In this document: positions 17,247 through 25,424 of the stretch, in pieces
Layout of the letters: the number at the start of each line of letters is the position of its first letter
How positions within the stretch are numbered: position 1 is the first letter of the stretch
Source: Desulfobacteraceae bacterium
GTDB taxonomy: Bacteria; Desulfobacterota; Desulfobacteria; Desulfobacterales; Desulfobacteraceae
Length of the DNA stretch: 64,000 bases
Assembly: GCA_016744295.1 (NCBI GenBank)
Contig: JADGEQ010000015.1
Coordinates: 62,001 to 126,000, forward strand
Reading direction: 5' to 3'
Notes under the pieces: model-generated
What the model saw: the letters and a program-made list of their open reading frames with translations, nothing else
Databases searched by the model: none
What the model was told of the DNA's origin: nothing
Translations under genes and position numbers: made by a program

Positions 17247-18272
17247 ATGGCGTTGAAAAAAGGAAAATTTGTTTTGGATATTCATTTTTTACTCAAAAAC
17301 AATTCAGGGTCTTTAAAAAAGGTATTATCATCACAGGCAAGTCACCATGAACGCACCATTGTCCTGCCTTCGGACCTGGGCTGTGGTGTCATCCGGAAAA
17401 TACGGCTTGAATGCGGTATCGAACTGGTCCTGCTCAATTATAAACCATCAGGATCTTTGGTTTCGTCAGTACAAGACGCCACCCCTGTCTTTGGGTTTAA
17501 TTTCTCATTGTCCGGCAAAACCGCCATGACCCTGGGCATAAACTCCGGCCTTTTCCTGACCCAGGGCCAAAGCAATACCTTTTATTACCCGGAAAAAACG
17601 GGAACCTGCCAAGACCTTTCTTCTGATCCTATCATAAGGGTTTCCATTCAAATCCAGCCCCGGGTATTCAATGATATCATGAAACATGACATGGAAAAAA
17701 TACCACCCGGGCTCAGATTTCCTGCCCAACAAGGATACGGCCGTCACTTTAACGCCGTTGACATCATCACTCCTTCCATGCAGTCTGCCTTAAACCAAAT
17801 CATCCACTGCCCGCACCAGGGAACAGTCCGTCGCCTGTTTCTGGAAGGCAAAGTCATGGAGCTTACTGCCCTGAAGCTTGAACAACTGACCTGGGGGACC
17901 CATTGCAAATCCATGGACCCGTCCTTGAAATCAGACGATTTAGACCGGGTCAAAGAAGCCATGATAATTTTGTCAAAAAATTTTCAGGATCCACCCACCC
18001 TTTTTGAACTGTCCCGCCGGGTGGGAATGTCCAGAACAAAATTATTGGTTGTCTTTAAAAAAGCCTGCTGTAACACCCCCGCAGGCTATGTTCGCAACCA
18101 TCGCCTTGAAAAAGCCAGACAGCTTCTGGAAAACGGAGAAATGAATGTTTCCGAAGCCGCCTATTTTGTAGGGTATTCAAGTCTCAGCCACTTTGCCTCG
18201 GTGTTCAAACAATACCACGGCATTCTGCCCGGCAGGCTCCTCCCAGCCCTTGTAAACCAAGATTGCATTTGA
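17247..18272 (+). CDS. AraC-family transcriptional regulator
   Basis: A 341-residue regulator with a PchR-like N-terminal domain (FGFNFSLSGKTAMTLG, about 79-94) and a C-terminal AraC domain: FQDPPTLFELSRRVGMSRTK (first helix-turn-helix) and VSEAAYFVGYSSLSHFASVF (second). It is closest to the AraC at 24330 (shared RRVGISRTKLL and HFVGYSSSSHF). It directly precedes the TBDR at 18403, the usual place for a receptor-specific activator that senses the imported chelate. The two adjacent araC genes are diverged, not a recent duplication. Confidence 0.9.
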   Translation: MALKKGKFVLDIHFLLKNNSGSLKKVLSSQASHHERTIVLPSDLGCGVIRKIRLECGIELVLLNYKPSGSLVSSVQDATPVFGFNFSLSGKTAMTLGINSGLFLTQGQSNTFYYPEKTGTCQDLSSDPIIRVSIQIQPRVFNDIMKHDMEKIPPGLRFPAQQGYGRHFNAVDIITPSMQSALNQIIHCPHQGTVRRLFLEGKVMELTALKLEQLTWGTHCKSMDPSLKSDDLDRVKEAMIILSKNFQDPPTLFELSRRVGMSRTKLLVVFKKACCNTPAGYVRNHRLEKARQLLENGEMNVSEAAYFVGYSSLSHFASVFKQYHGILPGRLLPALVNQDCI

Positions 18273-18321
18273 CCATCATAAAAATGAATTCCAGCGTTAG
18301 CAGAATATTTTTTTTGACTCT

Positions 18322-18336
18322 ATAATCACTGATTAT
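18322..18336. promoter_or_regulatory. 7-1-7 inverted repeat before a TBDR
   Basis: ATAATCA-C-TGATTAT is a perfect inverted repeat just after TTGACT (18314-18319) and 66 bp before the receptor start. The 7-1-7 geometry resembles a Fur-type box, although the sequence is not the classic one. Confidence 0.4.
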
Positions 18337-18402
18337 GAATCTGACCTTCCAGGAAAAACAGATTTAATCACTTTATTTACCATGAGACAAAAGGAAAAAT
18401 AT

Positions 18403-20490
18403 ATGAAGATCAAATTTAAAATAGGGCTTGTCTCACTGCTGGCAGCCGGACTTATTTTCGTCATTTTTGTTCCGCCATCCCCGGCCTGGGGGAAAATTAC
18501 AAACAGTCGAAAAGTCGATTCCATAACTGTAACCGCCCAGAAAAGAGAAGAAAATCCCCAGGATATTCCCATTAGTATGGATGCCTTTTCCAGCATTCAA
18601 ATCGAAGATGCAGGGGTTACAAAGATGACAGAATTAACCCGATTCTCCCCAAACCTGTTTTCCACCCCGAGCATGGAAAACAATTCCATTGTCATCCGGG
18701 GCGTATCCACCCTCAATGCAGCCTTGAACCCGGCAGCCGGCATTTTTGTCAATGACATCAGTTATCCTTTGAACCGCATGCAAAATCCGGATTTGATGGA
18801 CATTGAACGAATCGAAATCCTCCGGGGCCCCCAGGGAACCCTGTATGGAAAAAACACCGAGTCCGGCGCCATCAATATTGTAACAAGACAGCCGGATAAC
18901 GATCTTAAGCGGAGGGTTTACGGTGAATACGGGTTTTATGACAGCACCAATGGAAATATACCCCTTTACCGGGCAGGGGGAAGCATCAGCGGCCCTATTC
19001 AAAAAGATACCCTCTTTATGGGACTTGCCTTCCAGGCAAAGAAATCTGATGGATATATGAAAAATATCCATAACAATAACGATAAGGCCGCCAAGACAGA
19101 CCGAAAAACCGGGCAAATCAACCTTCGGTGGACTCCGGCCCCGGAATGGGAAGTTTCATTTATCGCTGATCTGTCTGAAAATCAAGAGTTTCATGGTACC
19201 CAAAGATATGCTGACGGCCCCGGACAGAGTAATCCATATAAGATCAACTGGAACGGCGGCAATGACTGGAAAGAGGAAAACAACAACCAGGTGATCCGGG
19301 CCGGCTACAGGGCCACCCATTTTGATCTTCTTTCCATTACCAGCCGGAGCGACTACATCATCGATTTTGTCAATGATGCCGATTTCGGTCCCTTTGATTA
19401 TCAAAACCAGGACTGGACCTTTGACACCCTTTCCTGGAGTCAGGAAATCCGGCTGAGTTCTCCCAAAGAAGCAAAAATATTTCAATGGGTGGCAGGCCTG
19501 TACGGAGCCGCAGACGACACCCGCGTAAAGGCCCATACCCCGGCCTATGCATCCATGCGCGACACACATATGAACAGCGACACCCTGGCAATTTTCGGCC
19601 AGGGCACCTATACCCTCTATGACCGACTGCATCTCACTGCTGGGATGCGCTACGAATACCAGAAGCTTAAAGGGGAGCAGATCAATCGTTTTGCGACAGA
19701 TCCCTATTATGACAGGTCGGATACCAATAAGGAACTTTTGCCCAAGGTGTCGGCCGCATTTGACCTGACCCGCACCATTATGGCCTATACCACAATTGCC
19801 AAAGGCTTTTTGTCCGGCGGGTATGATTTTCATATGAGCACCAGTGCCGATGACCTGTACTTTAAGCCCGAACATACCACAAGTTACGAAGCAGGTTTAA
19901 AAACCTGCTTTTTTAAAGACCGGCTCACCTTTAATGCTGCGGTTTTCCACCTTGACATTGAAGACAAGCAAGTGGTCGAGTGGCCTGTGGGGCAGCCGGT
20001 CACTTCCAGGGATGTGACCAATGCGGGCAAGGCCTCATCAGAGGGGGTTGAACTTGATCTCAAGATACGCCCCTGGTCCGGGTTCGATATTTTTGCCGGA
20101 TTCGGATATACCCGGGCCCAATTTGATGACTGGACCATTGCCCGTTCCAAAGGAGGTACCTACAGCTATGAAGGAAACGATCTGCCCATGGCACCAAGGT
20201 ATACCTTCAATGCAGGCGCCCAGTACCGGCTTCAAAGCGGTTGGTTCGTCCGGGCCGATCTTCTGGGCACCGGAGACTATTATACGGATTCTGAAAACAC
20301 CCAGAAAATCGACGGATATGAAACCGTTAACTTCAGAATCGGCTATGAACAGGAAGACTGGGATATTGTTTTGTGGGCCAATAATGCCTTTGACAAGAGA
20401 TATATCATCAGCAAGGCAAATTATCTGGGATCACTGGTCCAGGATGGAGAGCCCCGGAGCATTGGGGTGAAACTGACCTACCGGTTTTGA
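18403..20490 (+). CDS. TonB-dependent outer-membrane receptor
   Basis: A 695-residue receptor (start at 18403 after AAGGAAAAAT). Signal peptide ends near AWG; TonB box SITVTAQKREENPQD follows. The plug domain has IERIEILRGPQGTLYGKN and SGAINIVTRQP, and a 22-strand barrel ends with the terminal aromatic KLTYRF. It imports a ferric chelate or cobalamin-like ligand into the periplasm using TonB energy; the sequence does not give the ligand. It lies after two araC genes and before a DUF4198 gene. Confidence 0.93.
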   Translation: MKIKFKIGLVSLLAAGLIFVIFVPPSPAWGKITNSRKVDSITVTAQKREENPQDIPISMDAFSSIQIEDAGVTKMTELTRFSPNLFSTPSMENNSIVIRGVSTLNAALNPAAGIFVNDISYPLNRMQNPDLMDIERIEILRGPQGTLYGKNTESGAINIVTRQPDNDLKRRVYGEYGFYDSTNGNIPLYRAGGSISGPIQKDTLFMGLAFQAKKSDGYMKNIHNNNDKAAKTDRKTGQINLRWTPAPEWEVSFIADLSENQEFHGTQRYADGPGQSNPYKINWNGGNDWKEENNNQVIRAGYRATHFDLLSITSRSDYIIDFVNDADFGPFDYQNQDWTFDTLSWSQEIRLSSPKEAKIFQWVAGLYGAADDTRVKAHTPAYASMRDTHMNSDTLAIFGQGTYTLYDRLHLTAGMRYEYQKLKGEQINRFATDPYYDRSDTNKELLPKVSAAFDLTRTIMAYTTIAKGFLSGGYDFHMSTSADDLYFKPEHTTSYEAGLKTCFFKDRLTFNAAVFHLDIEDKQVVEWPVGQPVTSRDVTNAGKASSEGVELDLKIRPWSGFDIFAGFGYTRAQFDDWTIARSKGGTYSYEGNDLPMAPRYTFNAGAQYRLQSGWFVRADLLGTGDYYTDSENTQKIDGYETVNFRIGYEQEDWDIVLWANNAFDKRYIISKANYLGSLVQDGEPRSIGVKLTYRF

Positions 20491-20554
20491 TGATGAAAAT
20501 ACATACGTTTTCCCGAATACCTAAATTGTTATCACATCTTAATGGAGAAAAAAA

Positions 20555-21436
20555 ATGAACAACCTGATGAAAGGGGCTTTCCTGGCCCTGTTCCTTGTTT
20601 CCAATGTCCAGGCCCATTCCCTGTGGGTCAATTCCTTTGAATCCTTTGCCCATAAGCCGGGGCATACCACCGTTGCCCTGGGTTGGGGCCATTCCCTGCC
20701 CATTGACGACATGCCCAACAGCGTCAACGCCCGGGTTGTCCTGGAAAAATTTTGCCTGGTTGATCCAAATGGAAACAAAACCCGGCTGAAAATGCCCGAA
20801 ACCCAGGTAAAAAAACCCTTTGTCTCCACCCGGGGATTCGACATATTTGATGCGGATATGGCCTGCCAGAAAATTGCCCTGAAAAAAGATACCCCCAAGG
20901 GGGTGTACCTGATTGAAGCGGTCTCAAAAAAGAAATGTTACACCCGGTACACGGATAAAAAGGGCAGACAGCGGCTGGCTTTAAAACCCATGAATGAAAT
21001 TGATGATATCCAAAAGGTCATGTTCTCCGTCCAATACCAGGCCTTTGCAAAATCCTATCTCGCCGTTGGCGAATGGAAACGGCCAAAGCCTTGCGGACAC
21101 GGCCTTGAAATCACCCCATTGACCGATCTTTCAAAGGTAAGGGTCGGAGACCTGGTGGAATTCGACGTCCGGTTTAACGACAAACCCTTATCCTACAGTC
21201 CCACCAGCATAGAATATATTACCGCCCATGGTTCCTCCTTTGGGTTGGCGGACGGGTTTGCCCTGTTCTCCTATGTTTCGGCGGGCAGGGCACAATTTAG
21301 AGTGCAAAGCGCCGGCCAGTGGCTGGTCAATATTTTTCACAATGAACCAATTACCCAGGACGGCCCCCTAAAGGCGCTTTACAACAAGGTCACCTCGGCC
21401 AATTACGGTGCCACCCTGACATTTACGGTCAAATGA
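20555..21436 (+). CDS. DUF4198 periplasmic protein
   Basis: A 293-residue exported protein; signal peptide ends VQA, so the mature chain begins HSLWVNSFES. It shares with 61013 and 62042 the HKPGHTTVALGWGHSLPIDD region (about 33-52), YTDKKGRQRLALKPMNEID and the VQYQAFAKSYLAVGEWKRP block. It is 64 bp after a TBDR stop on the same strand, so it is probably co-transcribed with the receptor. A large palindrome follows the stop. Role inferred as periplasmic metal or chelate handling. Confidence 0.85.
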   Translation: MNNLMKGAFLALFLVSNVQAHSLWVNSFESFAHKPGHTTVALGWGHSLPIDDMPNSVNARVVLEKFCLVDPNGNKTRLKMPETQVKKPFVSTRGFDIFDADMACQKIALKKDTPKGVYLIEAVSKKKCYTRYTDKKGRQRLALKPMNEIDDIQKVMFSVQYQAFAKSYLAVGEWKRPKPCGHGLEITPLTDLSKVRVGDLVEFDVRFNDKPLSYSPTSIEYITAHGSSFGLADGFALFSYVSAGRAQFRVQSAGQWLVNIFHNEPITQDGPLKALYNKVTSANYGATLTFTVK

Positions 21437-21440
21437 TTCC

Positions 21441-21471
21441 CATGGGTTGCCCCGGCCCGGGGCAACCCATG
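21441..21471. terminator. Perfect 15-bp palindromic hairpin
   Basis: Arms 21441-21455 and 21457-21471 (CATGGGTTGCCCCGG and its exact complement) flank one central base, five bases after the DUF4198 stop. No U-tract follows, so it may work as a bidirectional or RNA-stabilising hairpin rather than a classic intrinsic terminator. Confidence 0.6.
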
Positions 21472-21490
21472 ACAATAAGTTTGATCCGGC

Positions 21491-21916
21491 ACCCTAGGGA
21501 CCCTGGGCGTTGCATTGCTGGGAGTAGGCAGCGCTTTTACTTTCAAATTGATTGGCCTTGTCTGCATAGAATGAGCCCTGGCCGTTTATATCAAATTTTC
21601 CCCTGTTGTCTCTGTATTTGAACCCTAAAGAATAATTATATCTTGGGGCGAAGGGATTATCATTATTGGAATAATCGCCTCAATTATCTCATTTGTCCTG
21701 TGGGCTTTTTTTCAATTGCTTGCGCCGTTTATTCTCGCTTGTTTTATCACCGATCCGCAAATCGTAGCAGATGGCGTAATAAGGTTCCGGGCCTTCCAAT
21801 CCACATTCTTCTGCTATGGCTTCAGGATGATCCGGAGGCTTTTGACGGCAGTGCCCACAACCCGAACAGAAAATTTTTATGCAATTTTATGTATTATCTT
21901 GAACAAACTCGAATAG
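21491..21916 (+). pseudogene. MATE-family efflux pump relic
   Basis: One frame with two internal stops reads hydrophobic helices followed by FQLLAPFILACFITDPQIVA and DGVIRFRAFQS. This resembles the MATE half-repeat region (FAP..L..F..DP.V...G). About 140 codons remain, with no start. The rest of the stretch to 22057 holds no gene I can support; another frame (21830-22044) encodes a basic segment ending KYFNHPKTTYAGVTI that I do not recognise. Confidence 0.55.
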
Positions 21917-22057
21917 AAGGAGATACAAATGATCAACTAAAACGCAAGGCCATATCGCTTTTGGGAAAGATTCAAAAACTACCGAAGCGGATTATGAAAT
22001 ATTTCAACCATCCAAAAACCACTTATGCCGGGGTGACTATTTAATTGCCTGATAATA

Positions 22058-23089
22058 TCAGCATTGGCCGATCCCTTTTACAGCATGTATTTTTTTTTGG
22101 GCCTGCCCGGGAGTCATGCCGAACCTTTTTTTAAAGGAATGAATAAAATGACTCACATTCACGTATCCGATATGCCCGGCGGTTTCGGAGATATTTTTTT
22201 CACCGCTTTTCAAAATTTCCAACGCTTTTTCCATCCGATACCGGTTGAAATAATCTAAAATCGTTGTTCCGAATTCTAGTTTAAAGCCTTTTTTAAGTTT
22301 GAGCTGATTAATCCCTGCTCTTTTTGAAAGCTCGGCTATGGTCGGGGGCATTGTGATATCCTTAACCAGCATCTCCCTTGCATAAAACAAATTTCGTTTG
22401 TCCTGGGGGGATAGCTTTATTTCATAAACGGATTTATTTTTTTGCGCCATTAATTGAAAAAGCTTTAAGCAGATAAGTTCGGTTGCCTTGGACTGCAAAA
22501 AAAGTCTGTTTATTGAACAATCGACACTATAATTGAGAACCGATGCCGCCGCAGACATCATTGAAGGGGTAAGTCCTGAAAAAAATCGATTGCCCCCCTG
22601 CTGTGATTTTTCATTGTAAAGAATATCATAGAAATCATTGGGCAGCCGTTCTGCATCTTCCTTTATATAGTCCTTAAGAAAGCACTCATCAATCTGAATT
22701 CCGATACTGGAAAAGTATACTTTCGGAGGAATTTTAAGGGTTCCCCTAAAATTGGACTCTGTTTTAAATTTTACACCAGAAGTTCCCGGTCTCCGATTCA
22801 TATGTACAGGAGATGCGCCAGACTCGTATATCAGAAGCTCGCTTTCCCCTGAAAGGTTGAAATTAAAAACAATCGGGCTTTTTTTAATTTCGTAATTTAT
22901 TTTCAGACCGGAGTCACTGCAATAGTTAAACAAGCTAATGGAAAGCCCGTCCATGACCTTAATATTCTTGTACGCCTTTCCAAGAATAGCGTCCGTAGTG
23001 TATTCATATTGTCTTTTTGGTCTATCGAGCTCTTTGGTGCCCATCGATTCGATATATCCGGACTTAAAACGGGTATTGGTATACAACAT
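22058..23089 (-). CDS. AraC-family regulator downstream of a cobalamin riboswitch
   Basis: A 343-residue PchR-like regulator. N-terminal ligand domain (FNFNLSGESELLIYESG, about 84-100); C-terminal helix-turn-helix pairs ITMPPTIAELSKRAGINQLK and ISETAGHIGYVNVSHFIHSF. GAGGTGAAAG precedes the ATG. The leader contains a cobalamin riboswitch (23314-23478) and an intrinsic terminator (23225-23255) on the same strand, with no other gene between, so expression may be shut off by a corrinoid. A decayed, closely related copy is at 51283-52118. Confidence 0.9.
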   Translation of the reverse strand: MLYTNTRFKSGYIESMGTKELDRPKRQYEYTTDAILGKAYKNIKVMDGLSISLFNYCSDSGLKINYEIKKSPIVFNFNLSGESELLIYESGASPVHMNRRPGTSGVKFKTESNFRGTLKIPPKVYFSSIGIQIDECFLKDYIKEDAERLPNDFYDILYNEKSQQGGNRFFSGLTPSMMSAAASVLNYSVDCSINRLFLQSKATELICLKLFQLMAQKNKSVYEIKLSPQDKRNLFYAREMLVKDITMPPTIAELSKRAGINQLKLKKGFKLEFGTTILDYFNRYRMEKALEILKSGEKNISETAGHIGYVNVSHFIHSFKKRFGMTPGQAQKKIHAVKGIGQC

Positions 23090-23224
23090 CTTTCACCTCT
23101 GTTTAAAACCAGTTAATGGCCGTTTTTGTCCCGGTTGAGAACACTTACCGGACAATTCAACGCACTTAAATGAACAGCCATTGAGTCTTTAATCAACAAA
23201 AATGTATGGAATACCGGGGCGGGT

Positions 23225-23255
23225 AAAAAAACCGGACCCAATATTTATGATCCGG
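23225..23255 (-). terminator. Intrinsic terminator of the riboswitch leader
   Basis: On the minus strand a 7-bp stem CCGGATC/GGTCCGG (one G-U pair, 10-base loop) is followed by seven T residues (23225-23231). It lies 58 bp after the riboswitch aptamer and 136 bp before the araC start, so it is a candidate expression platform. Confidence 0.7.
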
Positions 23256-23313
23256 GAATTTCCCTTTTATCCGAATGGATCGATATACCATCCTTGTCCT
23301 CGGGATAGTATCG

Positions 23314-23478
23314 AAATTATCAGGCAGGTCTTCTGACTTCCGGTTCACCCTACTGGCTGCGTCTTCCCGGAGATTGACTCCAGTGACTTTTTGCAGCGGT
23401 CGTCACCGATTACAGCGGCGGGCCCATCCCTGATTTGCACAGGGTTCCCTTATTATGCCTTTTGGCACCTGATAATTT
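23314..23478 (-). ncRNA. Cobalamin (AdoCbl-type) riboswitch
   Basis: Minus strand carries the full set of conserved B12-riboswitch blocks: an outer stem AAATTATCAGG/CCTGATAATTT, GGTGCC, AAGGGAA, the B12 box region CCCGCCGCTGTAATCGGTGA, GCCAGTAGGGTGA and the closing GGAAGTCAGAAGACCTGCC. Usual targets are btuB or cobalamin-synthesis genes, but here the next gene is an AraC regulator. The upstream side carries a truncated TBDR relic. Confidence 0.93.
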
Positions 23479-23692
23479 TTGTACACCAATCTCTTTATTT
23501 TAAAATATGGGTAAAGTCAAACCAAAGTTCAGCATATCCAATAGTGAACTTTTTAATTTAAACTGCCTTATAAAAGCTTGTGATGAAATGTGTCCTGCAC
23601 AAAAAACCTGACCGCTTGCAATTAACCTTTTTTGTCAAAATTGTCGATTGACGCCGGCAAGGTAATAAATGCATATCTGAAATCCGTTGTTT

Positions 23693-24124
23693 CTAAAAAC
23701 GGTATCTGAAAGTAATGCCAAAAGTCATGGGACCCCCGGCCTGGCCTAGGGGATCGGAACCGGGAAACTCAAAGGCCCCGGTCCGATAGTCCGTATCAAA
23801 CAGGTTACGGGCCCATAAAAGGATACCGTACTTATCACTTTCCAGTCCCAGGCTCAGGTTGACCCGGTGGTAATCATCTTGTTCCAGGGTATTGGCATTA
23901 TCCCAGTAAAAGGCACCAGTGCCGGTGAGTTCCGGCCGGATGAAAAAATCCCAATTATGGGCCAGGGGCCGCCGGTATGTCAAGGCCAGATGGTAGGTAT
24001 AGGAAGGGGACATCAGGGATTTGTTACCGGCATCGGTTTCATATGTATCCTTTTTATAATAAGTGTTGAGTAAACCAGAGTAAATTATGCCATATCTTAT
24101 TAAGGTGGGTCTAACATCTGCTGA
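23693..24124 (-). pseudogene. C-terminal relic of a TonB-dependent receptor
   Basis: About 144 open codons show the C-terminal barrel of a receptor: GLLNTYYKKDTYETDAGNKS, YTYHLALTYRRP, NLSLGLESDKYGILLWARNL and the terminal ITFRYRF. A stop lies at 24125-24127 and no start, signal peptide, TonB box or plug domain is present, so about 80 percent of the gene is missing. It lies upstream of the cobalamin riboswitch on the same strand and so is not its target. 23479-23692 holds no gene. Confidence 0.8.
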
Positions 24125-24226
24125 TCAGATTCTGTCATTTAATGATATTCAGTGGTATTTCACTAACCTTCACCCGTACTGGTAAAAAAAACAAAAACTA
24201 TTTCTTTTTTTAACGTTGCTAAAACC

Positions 24227-24285
24227 TTGACAATGTTTTTATGCCGTGAAATATAATCTTTCTAAATAAGTTCAACCTAACTTAA
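24227..24285 (+). promoter_or_regulatory. araC promoter with DtxR-like box
   Basis: -35 TTGACA (24227-24232) and TATAAT (24252-24257) with a 19-bp spacer. Downstream, 24267-24285 reads TTAAGTTAGGTTGAACTTA on the minus strand, a 15/19 match to the DtxR consensus. Sequence and order mirror the feoAB promoter. Confidence 0.5.
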
Positions 24286-24329
24286 TGGGTATATATAATA
24301 AATGTTCCTTAAATAAGACACGAAGAATT

Positions 24330-25310
24330 ATGATGGACTACCACGAAATCACACCGATGCATCAACGTGAATCGAAAAAAACCGTTTCAAAAAAAAAGAA
24401 GGAAGGCCATTATCAGGAAATTCGGTTTGATTCTGGAATTTCCGCAACAATCATGGATTACAACCTTTCCAATTCCATTATATCAAAGGTTGAGACTTCA
24501 AAGCCTTCCTTGGGATTTGGTTTCTGTCTTTCGGGAAAAACAAGGACCCGTATCAATTGTTTTAAGGATGAATTTATCATCCAGGGGGGGCAGAGTGGGT
24601 TTTATTATTTTCCGGAAATTAAGGTTGACTCGGAGATTTCCTCAGAAGAACGGGTGAAAAGAGTGGCGATAAATATGCCCCTTGAGATATTTCAAGGGCT
24701 TATAGCCGAAAATCCCGACATCATTCCCAAGGCGGTGCAACGCCTGATCAAAAAGAATCCGGAACCTTTTCGCAGGGTTGAGAAGCTGACGCCATGGATG
24801 CGTAGCCTTCTTATGCAGGTCCTTAATTGTCCCTACCGGGGGTTGGCAAGGCATTTTTTCATCGAGGCAAAGATCATGGAGCTGATAGCGTGTAAGCTCG
24901 ATCTTATGGCCAAAAATCAAGGATCGCCTCAATTGGCTATAAAATTAAAAAAGGATGATATTGACCGGCTCTATTTTGCCAGGGAGATTCTTCGTGCAAA
25001 TAATGAGCAGCCCCTGGAACTGCTCGAGTTGTCCCGCAGGGTCGGTATATCCCGCACCAAACTATTGAAGGGGTTTGTTTCCTTGTTTGGGAAGACGCCC
25101 ACTTCCTACCTTCGCGATATACGCATTGAAAAGGCCAGAATGCTTATTGACCAGGGGCAAATGAGTTTGACAGATATTGCCCATTTTGTTGGGTATTCAA
25201 GTTCCAGCCATTTTACCAAGGTGTTTCGAAACTATTTCGGAGTAACCCCGAGTCAATACGCTTCAGCACCGGGATGGCCTCCGGATAAAATGTATTTTTG
25301 CGCTAAATAA
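24330..25310 (+). CDS. AraC-family transcriptional regulator
   Basis: A 326-residue PchR-like activator. An ATG at 24285 lies inside the DtxR-like box with no ribosome site, so 24330 (or the next codon, 24333, after GAAG) is preferred. N-terminal domain FGFCLSGKTRTRI; C-terminal domain with LLELSRRVGISRTKLLKGFV and DIAHFVGYSSSSHFTKVFRN. It lies immediately before a TBDR on the same strand. Three copies of AAACATTTT between the two genes could be its targets. Control by both iron (repressor box) and ligand (AraC) is the simplest reading. Confidence 0.88.
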   Translation: MMDYHEITPMHQRESKKTVSKKKKEGHYQEIRFDSGISATIMDYNLSNSIISKVETSKPSLGFGFCLSGKTRTRINCFKDEFIIQGGQSGFYYFPEIKVDSEISSEERVKRVAINMPLEIFQGLIAENPDIIPKAVQRLIKKNPEPFRRVEKLTPWMRSLLMQVLNCPYRGLARHFFIEAKIMELIACKLDLMAKNQGSPQLAIKLKKDDIDRLYFAREILRANNEQPLELLELSRRVGISRTKLLKGFVSLFGKTPTSYLRDIRIEKARMLIDQGQMSLTDIAHFVGYSSSSHFTKVFRNYFGVTPSQYASAPGWPPDKMYFCAK

Positions 25311-25390
25311 AAACATTTTGGTGGTAGCCGCCTGATCCTCACCTGTGGTTTATATTGGGCACAAACATTTTGATCCAACTTAAAATGTTT
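25311..25390. promoter_or_regulatory. Three AAACATTTT elements upstream of a TBDR
   Basis: AAACATTTTG occurs at 25311-25320 and 25363-25372, and AAAATGTTT (inverted) at 25382-25390. The last two form an 8-bp inverted repeat with a 10-bp spacer. Placement between araC and the receptor gene suggests an activator operator. Confidence 0.45.
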
Positions 25391-25424
25391 GGTCACAAAT
25401 ACAATAAAACAAGGAAGGGGTGCC

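Noticed and set aside
21643..22044. 133-residue frame over the MATE relic
   Set aside because: No ribosome site; the first half is the relic read in another frame, and the second half is unrecognised.
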